From Siderastrea radians (Eukaryota; Cnidaria; Anthozoa; Scleractinia; Rhizangiidae): DNA of 64,000 nt. The notes under the pieces were generated by a model. It saw only the letters and a program-made list of their open reading frames with translations. It was not told the origin of the DNA and did no database searches. Positions 23,916 through 34,098 of this stretch are shown here, in pieces. The position numbers were made by a program, and so were the translations under genes. The stretch is from NCBI GenBank assembly GCA_964017195.1, contig OZ024890.1, positions 66,576,367 to 66,640,366 of the forward strand. The letters run 5' to 3'. Position 1 is the stretch's first letter. Every line of letters starts with the position of its first letter.

Positions 23916-26900
23916 AAGCTTGGTCAATAAAGGATTTATTATATGGCCAAAAAGAACACTAGAGAAACTGATTTTATTATTAGTTGCTCACGACACTCGT
24001 CAAACATCCTGGTTTTCATGGTTTTTATCTCTTTGAGGCTTCTAGCTGTTTTCTTTCTTTCAAATCCAATATTTTTCTCGCTCGGGCAATCCCGAGCAGG
24101 TAAGATGGCTCCATCTCGCCCGCTCGGGTAACCAATCAGAGCACAGGATTTGGTTCATCTTGCCTGCTCGCGCAGCCAGCCATAATAAGTATGACGTAAC
24201 AGCCGCTTAAGACTAAAACGGATTTACATTCTCATAATTTAAGCATATGGATTCATCGTCTCAAGCTTTTGACTACAGCGGTCTTTTCGTGCATATAAAC
24301 TAGTATTCAGTGTGAACCCAAGAACAAATAGTTCAAAACCCTTATCAAGTCACCCCCAAAACAAACAAGCAACAAACAAACAAAGATAAACACTAAAAGA
24401 AACAGGACCATAGCAAAGCAATGCTCCGTATCTTAATTTTGAACATTTGTCACACTTAAGAATGTTATCCACAAACACAACGTTTTGAACTCCAGGACTA
24501 AAATAATCAAGAGAATTTAATTCTTTCAATTCTAACTTCACTACTTATTTTTATCTTGTAGTATATGAATGGATCACCTTGTTACCTGTTCGCCAAATAT
24601 GCAGAGCTACTACAATTCCCAGGAGAATCAAAAACAGAGATCCAGATCCGATGAATCCTAAAAATAAAGCATGTCGACTAAGCAATTACTCCTGTAATCG
24701 ATTTTGCCGAGGGTAAGGGACGTTCAGTTGTTTGGGTCGGCCCATAAGAACCACCAGGCTAAGCGTTGTCCCTTGATGTTAACGAGATATCTGCACATAA
24801 CAGACGAGTTTACGTGAGATGACATCACCTCCATCATTCAGGCAATTCATCAGTTCACGTTTTCACATGCGTTCAAGATTGGAACAAACTTCGTGAGGGG
24901 TTACGACATTACTACAAAACAGGTAATTCTCAACATATGAAAATATGAATTTTTTTAATTCGCTCGATTTTGTGATTACATTGCAAATGAACCTTATAAC
25001 AAAAATCTGTACCTAGTTGTGACTGACGTGTCGATTAAAAAGTGCTGAATAATTCTGAGATCATAACCATTTCGTGCATTAACTGGCAGACGAAAAGCGT
25101 TAACTTTTTTCAAGGAATAAAAGCTGTCCTTAAAACGAGGAGTTAGTAAAGTGGAATTACACTCTTTTCCGCACAATTTCTGTTCTGATTATCATTTTAT
25201 TAATTTCACTGGGGAGTGAGCAATTTACTAAACATGAAATTAAATACAGTGTTATTACCTGAGGCCCACAGACACCAGAGTCCAAGGCTTCCAAGGAGAA
25301 ACAGAACCAAAACTCTATATCCAACATTCTCAAACAAATCTGAAAAAGAACATAAAAATTAAAATATCTTTGTTATGGCTTATTCTATAACTGGCCTCAA
25401 ACAGAATAGGTCTCGTCATCCTCAACATTCTTGTGTTCTCATTATCGTATTCTGGTATTTTTGGCGGGAAAATGACATCACGAATTTTGGTGCCAAATTG
25501 TGTTTCAGTAGTTGTTAAAATGTGTTGAGAAAAGGGTTTTGATACTACCTGTTTCGAAGAAAGAAGAGAGAGCCTCAATTTAATCAAAGATACAACATTT
25601 TAAAATTTGAATTCTTCGCCATTTTTAAATTAATAACTAAACTAGATCAAAATAGCAGGAAATAAAACATTTCAATGTGCTATTTCTTTTGATTAAATCT
25701 GGATAATGTAGTTGGATAGTATAAAGAATTAAGTTGTAAAATAAAGTGCACTTTAAATCGACCACATCGCGACAAATTCACAGTCTCGGTACGAAAAGTT
25801 ATGTAGAGTGGTATACAAGGTTAGGTTTCGAAACTAGAAATAATTGTTTTTGGTTCCAGATGGCCAGGATGGAAATGGATTGCATCTTGAAAATGTGGTT
25901 TTTTACTTACGTCTTGGAGAATTGCTTCATTCCGTGGTGACGGTCAATGACTTCAAACGCCAAGTTAGTCGACCAATGAGATTTAAACGTGTCTTGCTGA
26001 TTTTAAAGAGGCTAAATAAGAATTTCTAGGTTTTGGATAAAAATGAAACTGAAGAAATCTAGAGATGAAAAGTGATTTCCCCAAAGGCAGAGCAAATCAT
26101 AAACAGTTTTTATAATTTGCGAGAAATAAGGAAAATTCCAAATACAAGATTTATGTTAAAAGGTAAGTAACCCGTTTCGTCACCTGTTCGCCAGAGATGC
26201 CAAACTGCTAGAATTCCCAGCAAAAGCAAGAGCAGTGATCCAAATCCAACGTTTACAAAAAATCCTGGAAACAAAACAAACATTTATCATTAAACTACAA
26301 CAATAAATCAAAATCAACGAACCGATTTTAATAAAGATCAGACAGAACACCGGTACTTTGCATTAACCATCTGAACTCCTGACTTTAGAATAGCGTTAGT
26401 TTTGACAGTCATTGTTATTCAGTCCTGGGCTTAACAATATCTCGTTAGCGCAGGAGGTGTCATTTTCAAAAGAAGCTACAACGCACAATTTTAAAACTTA
26501 AAAGGAGAGTGGTTAAGTAAAAATTGATTTTTTCTTTTTTTTCTTTTTTATGCATCGAAAACCAGTAGAAGAGATGCAAGCGGTAAAAGAAAAAAAAAAA
26601 CTTCTCGGACGTTGAGTTTAACTGAAGTTGAAAGAAACAATGTTGTCTGATACTGAGGGAGAGAAAAAAAAAATTGTATTTCTTTCCGTCTTCTGTTTCA
26701 TTCCGTGTCACGACGCTAAGAATGAATCTAATAAACAATAAATAAAGTCATGACGTGTGTTCTAAGTATCCATCAATATAAGTAAAACTCTGATATCATC
26801 ACCTGCGACCCAGTGACAACAAACTGCAAGAATTCCCATGAGAAACAAATCCAGAAATTCAGATACAACATTTGCATAATTATCTGAAAAAGAATGAAGA

Positions 26901-29900
26901 AAAATTGACTTCTGTTACGTCTGTGTAACTTAGTACTTCAATTTTACAATGAGGCCCAAGTTATGCATATTACGCTAACCGCTCAAACTCCTTTTCTTAG
27001 CCACGTTTAGACGTAATCAACTGCATACCTTTGGTAACTTCACTTTTTATTTCGAGATTGAGGCTTTGGCTAGTCTGACAGAAAGATTGCGGATGATTCG
27101 TAAAAAAAAAATTCTATGTAAATAATTTTGAGGGGGTTAATTTTAATGCTGTGTGAACGTCCTCTTCGTCTCGTTGTCATAATTTGGCGGCCCCCTAACT
27201 CATTATAGGGCCTCAGCCTAGTGGTCAATGATTTAGTGCAGAAACGTCTCGTTCCCAGGACCCGATAGCATAAAACCTCAAGTTATTTTACAGTGCTGGG
27301 CTGTAAAACCGAAACACTCTGTTTAGTGAAAGTTTTCTCAAATAAAAAAAAAATTAAACTGAATAACGGTTTTAAGTTGTAACAGTCTCGTTGTATTCTA
27401 GTTTGCAGCATTTCAAGCAAACAAGAAAAAAACGTGTAGAATGTTACCTTTGAGCTTCTGGACTCTTGGGAGGATGTTCTCTGAGACATTAAGAACAAAC
27501 TGCGGTAATAGTCTCTTCACTTCTGTGTGCGCTTGTTCCATGTGACTTGCAATAACTTGGAAATCAACATTACCTGAAAAGAAGTTGTTTATTGGGAACT
27601 GCAATATAGTGCGATTAACCCCAGTTTGATGTGTGAAAAATAGACAGCTATCATAAGTTTTTTACAGTGATCGTAGGGACGGTACAGCTACGGTTGCTCA
27701 GAATTTTTGATTAAAAGCTACTAACGATCGGAAGGAAAGCTTACAAACCGAATTCTTTGTCAAGAGTGAAATATACTGCTTTTCTAAGCTGCGAATCCCA
27801 ATATTTAATGTGGAATGTGTGGACCGGTGTTGTGCTAATTGGTCTGTCATAACGTGCTTTTTCGTTATTATTGTCCATCATAAAAGGGATGGAGTTTTGA
27901 GTTAGCCGTGGACTGTAATTTTGTAACCAACACAACTAAGAATGACTCGGCGACTATCCTCCTATTCTCAAACCTCTCATTTATTACTTCAAGGGTTGCA
28001 GGATCAGCCTATAGTTACTGAATTTTGCATTACCTGTGTACCAAAAATGCCAAACTGTTACAGCTCCCAAGAAAAACGGAAATAGAGATCCAACTCCAAA
28101 GAGTCCTGGAAAAAAAAGCAAACACGTGGACTGATCAATAACGATTAAGCCTAGCCTTTGCTGATTACACACAATGATACTTGTTTTACCCCTCCCCCAT
28201 TAGTCGATTTCATGTGACATGTACTTGTGCATTTAATGGAATAAGAGAATATACACTACAGGTCCCAGTTGTTCAAAAGTTGGATAGCGCTATCCACCGG
28301 ATAAACCCCTATCCAGTGGATAACGCAATTGGTTTCCCTAACACTTATCCCCTGGATAGTGATTTATCGTGGATAGCGCTATCCAACTTTTGAACAACTG
28401 GGGCCAGAACTATAGTGAAACACAAAATATACCTTTTCAATTTCGTGAAATTTTCATTGTTTCAAGCCAACAATTGCCATGTTCGTAAAGTACTGTTAAA
28501 TTTTTTTATGAAATAAATGCTCGAACTTTTAGCATGGTTTCAAAACAATCCTCCTTAACCCTCTTTAGACAGATGGGGGAAAGGAGTAGCGGTGAAAAGC
28601 GGAATCCGCTCCTACGGACTCGAAACGCTGTTAACTTTTTTATATATCAAAACAAAAACCATCAAAATTTTCAATTGTCTATTTTCAAATACCTAAAATG
28701 CATCTGGAAACAATTTAATGCGATATGTCACTGATCACGGAATTTAATGTGTCAATAAATGGTAACCATATTTTGAAGGCATGTTTTCCTAAATCTAAAT
28801 TTTAATTTTCGCATCTTTCACTGAGAAGTTCTTCGCATAATTTTCACACAGAGTTTTTTTTTTATTGGTTATTGTCATTGGTTTTGATACATTTGGGGTG
28901 GGCAGACGGAATGTCTGAATGGGGTTTACCGGAGGGGTGTCCGTAAATCGGGATTTCGCTTTAATCCCTGCACCTTAATCATCCTGTTTTATGCTACCTG
29001 ATGCCCTTATGTCAAAATAATCAAAATAAGTGCTTTTTTAAGCATGTACCAACGTGAGGTAGAATGTATTACCTGAAGCCCAAAGACACCAGAGTGCAAG
29101 ACTTCCAAGTAGAAACAGAACCAAAAGTCCGAATCCAACACTTGCAAAGTTCTCTGAAAAATGACAAGGAAAGGAAGGTTAAAGTCAACCTTATTACTTC
29201 TTTTACGTTTGACAACATTGTATGCTTTATACATCACACTGAAAGTGGTGAGGAGTCTATGGAGAGTTTTCAACCAATCCCTAGAGATTCAAGATTCAAA
29301 TGACAATGGCTTGGCAGCCATAATGTACCATGACAAAAGGATCTAATGAGAAAACATTTGGTAACGGTATACCAACATGGGAGCGATGACTTCACGTGCA
29401 TACCGTAAGTAGAAAAGCAAAGACACTTGAAACAATAGACCCCTAGAAGTCTTCATTCTTCTTTATGTATCAGTATATTTAGTTTTGAGAAGTTCAAATC
29501 ACTGTAATTTTGTCCTAACTGTAAGCGATTGACTACTTTATAACTGAGACGAGAACTGAGAACGAATCATTAAACTCAATGAGTAAAATTCTTTCCATCG
29601 TCAGATAAACTACGTCAAAAATTGTGCCAAGTTCGGAACTAATATCGGTTTGATAGGACTTCTGGACACTAATTATGACACGCCATTCCACGTGAAGATC
29701 CATTTCGTTGTGCCCTACTCTTCCTGAAAGTGGCGAGTTTACATGAAAAGCAAGGACCAGGGCCCCGTTTCTCGAAATTCCCGGTAACTTTTCTGGCCCG
29801 GAAAGCCATTTTATGAGAGCAACGTTAACCTTAAAGATTCAAAATTTTGATGGCTTTAAAAACTAAGCATTAAAATTGAAGTCGACGAAACAAGTTGAAC

Positions 29901-32900
29901 TGGTTTGCGGGCTAAAAGCTACGCCACTACTCTATAGATTTTGATTTTAAAATATAACTTCGGGCCCGAAAAGTTCCCGGGATTTTCGAGCAACGGGCCA
30001 CAGGACCACCAAGGACTGGCTCCATCCCTTTCCTGAAGTACAAAGAGTCCTGGTAACTACAATGGCTCCCGGGCCGGAGTATAACAAAGTTAACGACGTT
30101 TGCAACACTCACTTTCCAACACCTGAACTCTTCTGCCGATGTCTGCTAAGGGCACCACAAAACGCTGTAACAGTCGAAGGATCTCCTCATATACGAACTT
30201 CGAATGCTTTCCAATGAAATCTCCTGCAAAGCATGGTTCATAATACATAAATTATAAAATTCAGTACGCTTAGAATTAGCCTGATAAATGGGAATTAATC
30301 GTGGATCGAAGAGTCTTGAACTCATGCTATTTTCAACTTCTGTACCCAGGATATTAAGTAATTTAATAAATCCTCGCATCCGCAATTGATTGATGTCGAA
30401 ACGTTTGCGATTTAATAAAATTATCTTCTGTGCTTGAGCACCTGCAAAAGGGTACCTTGTGTTCCAGGGATGACATAGATACAAAATTCCTAACAAAATA
30501 ACTACAAATAACGTACAAACTAAACCTACCCGACACATCAACTCGTTTGGCGTTATCTTCATTCTTTTCACCCTCGCCACACCTGTTTGTTGCGGTCACG
30601 ATGAATTCATACTTCTTGCCTCTTTCCACAGGGATAACATATTCACAAGTTGGGGGATCCAAATCATCTATGAACTGCCACGTGTCTTCACTCACGATTC
30701 TCTGGTACACCGTGTATCTTGTTATGTTTGCTCCGTTGTCGCTTGGTTTCCTCCACCTCAACATAATTTCGCTGCTGTTCACAAAACTGGGGATATCAGT
30801 CAGTTCCACTGGAGCGGGGATATCTGTGTAAAACAATGCACACGACTTATTGACGACAACAACAAGAGAGACAAACAATAGACAAACCTACTAACGGACA
30901 TTTGACTAACAAAAGACGGATCGAAACGCACCAATCACGTTTTACACAGTCTTCGCAGTCAATAACATCACGGCGTAATTGACACACGACCAATAACATC
31001 TCGATGATGACTTGCGCTCAAGTTGTAGAAACGTCATTATGTGTCACGAAAAAGAGTCCCACTCAGGACTACACTCACCCGGGCGATCATACTTCACCGA
31101 TTTATGGCAGACCATTCATCTTTTGCACGTTGAACATGCGTGAAAAAAAAAAACTTGTTTGGCAGTTCCATTGATGGAATTTCTTTACGACTCACCCCAA
31201 ATTAACAAGAGGATAGGTCTGAACCCATCGAGTCTCGAACAGTGGTGAAAAGGGGAGGATCGGTTCTCCGGGGTTAAATCATCAGAGTTTGTGACTTAAA
31301 TTTAAACTTGGGGAAACTTTGGGGAGGTTTTGGTTACTTAATTTGAACCATACTTTGACAGGAATTTTTTGTCCATTTATGAATGTCCTCGTTTTCTTTT
31401 TAATCCTTTTGAGCCTAATTGGTTTTATTGAATTCCTGAGTGTGGAATCACAGTTAAGCTTAGAGGGTTGATATACGTCCAAAATGTTCCCTTCGAGGTC
31501 CACAAAATGAAATGATGTCGTCACATGACATGAAAATTGCATCATGACTTCCAAATAGCCGTCTTCCTGGATCCGCCATCATGGATTACTCAGTTTTTTA
31601 AAGATGTCAGCCAACCATTAAAACTAAATCAAAAGTGGTCAAAAGTAATAAACTCAAATAAATAAATGTAAGAGTTAAAGTTACGAAGGAAAGCCTAAAA
31701 AAATCAAAATTAAAAAAATAATAACTATTCAAATAAGGCGTACCATGGAAACGTCAATTATATTCTAATTCGCTCCCCGCTCAACCGAATATAAAACATT
31801 TAACATGTAATAAGCAACCACTATTGGGGTGTGTCAACACGAGCCGTATGCGACCCTCTTTATTATGTCTTACAATCAACTTATACGGTAATAAAGTTTA
31901 CAAGCATAATACAAAGAAAGTATCAAGCACTGGAATTTCAATCTCAACGCAAGCTCGTATAACAATAGTATAGATACACAAATACTTATAATATTTTGTA
32001 AATATAAATACGGAAAACAAAATTCATAACCCTTAGTCATTGGGTTTTTAATTTTGAGGGCGAAGTGACGGACGTATGACTCGAATGAATATAAATGAAG
32101 GCAACGCACTATATATACCAACGCTCCCGCTAATGAACGTACCAATTGTAACATAATACCCCAGAGGGTTACGTAACCCATGATAAATACATATTCCTTG
32201 AGCAATGACATATCATATTGTTGCCAGATAATTATTTTTGGAAAAGTCACAAAATTTGGTAGCTTTTGAAGTGATGTTAAAAAGTCTTAATACGAATGTT
32301 TGAAGTCAGGGCTGGGTTTAAACATATCTACGCCCGAACTTGGAGGATTTTGGACGTTTCTCACTTTACCAAGCTTAGCTACTACTATTTCTGAAAGTTA
32401 TTTGGGAGCAATATGTTTAGGATTTTTTACCAGCCATATTTAGAAAGGTATTTTTTTCTTTTAGACAGGTGAATTTTCCTCTTATTTTTTCCTTTTAAAG
32501 AAGTTTATTTTGTTACGGTAACTTACATTTTAAGACCATATTAGAGTTCTTTGATGGTTTTTGTGAAAACAATTCAGAGTAACCAAAGATGGTAGCCGTC
32601 TCTTCATGTGGCATCACCCTTATGTTTTTGCAGAATTATGCTCACTTTTAGTCTCATTTCCATCGCTCGGATATTATCGGAGGCAGAATTGAACACTCCC
32701 AATCCCAGACGGCAAGGATTGACCAGTATTAGTATGATTAACAAGTCTTACCTTCTGGTACCTTTATTCTTTTAGCTTTTTCTTCATTCATCAAACTTTC
32801 ACCACATTTGTTTTTTGCAGTCACGATTAAATCAAACGTCTTCCCTCTTTCCAACGTGATAGAATATTTAGTCTCATCACAAATGCTAGCAGCTGGAACG

Positions 32901-34041
32901 AGCTCGACGAATTCCCATTTGGACACTCCACCATCGTTACTGACCGTTCTTCGATACACCAAGTAAACTAATATGGGTGCCCCATTGTTGTTCGGCTCCA
33001 CCCATGTTAAAGTAAATTCATTACTCTTTGCATCACTGGAAACGTAAGTTATCTCAACTGACATGGGCGTATCTGAAAAGAACAGAGATTAAAGGTGAAA
33101 AGGCATTTAGCAATTGAGAATTTGAAAAGGGTACAAAAACGGTACGAAATTCAAATTCTACCAGTTCACCGAGTTTGCACTTCAGATTAATTATTTATAA
33201 ATACATGGAGTGGTATTCATACCTTTCTGAACAAAAGTACTGTTTGAAAAAAAATTTAGGCTCTGTTTTACTGGGAAAATGTAGAATGAACGAACATGGC
33301 TATCTCTGAATTAGCGCAGACACTGGTCATCTAGATCAGATCTGAAATCTCTCTTATTTCAGGTTTTTGCTTATTGCATCCCAAGTTATAATCTCAAGTT
33401 ATTATAATCAGAGAAAGCATTTCAGGAAAAATAAATTGTTTCTGTTTGTTTTGTTCTCTGTTGAGCGCAATATCAAGTCTATACATTTAAAACGAACAGT
33501 ATAAATTACCTTTTGAAACCTTCACTCGCTTGCCTTCTGCTTTTAACCCCTCGCCATACTTGTTTGTGGCAGTCACAAGGAATTCATACTTCTTCCCTCT
33601 CTCCAAACCGTCCACTGTAAATTCAAATACTGAGCTGTCCTCGATTGTCTTCAGCACTTTCCACTCTGAAACTTTGTCAAACGAATCCACGGTTCTTCGA
33701 TAGATTGTATATTTGTCTATCGATTCTCCCTCTTCTTGCAGCTGGCTCCAATTCAAAGTTATGTGATTTTCATCTACCTTGGGAGGAAGCTCATTCAGCT
33801 GTACTGGCATAGGTACCTCTAGAAGTGAAAATTAAACGATATTTGTCACGAGGGCTTTTTTCACAGCATTAATCCTTTTGAGCCTGGGATGCTTTAAAGT
33901 TTTTGAGCCTTGGGTGGGGGCAGTTGTGAGCACGAACATAAAAGCCATGTCATTGACACTTTTCAGATACATAGTACGTCTATTTTAGACATTACTCCTT
34001 TAAGGTTCAAGAAATGAGACGATGACGCAACATGGTGTAAG

Positions 34042-34098
<57 letters not shown>

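Noticed and set aside
31876..32250. 124-codon open frame with a hydrophobic character on the minus strand
   Set aside because: It lies wholly in an intron, is strongly AT-rich, has no splice or domain support, and hydrophobic codons are expected by chance in such DNA.
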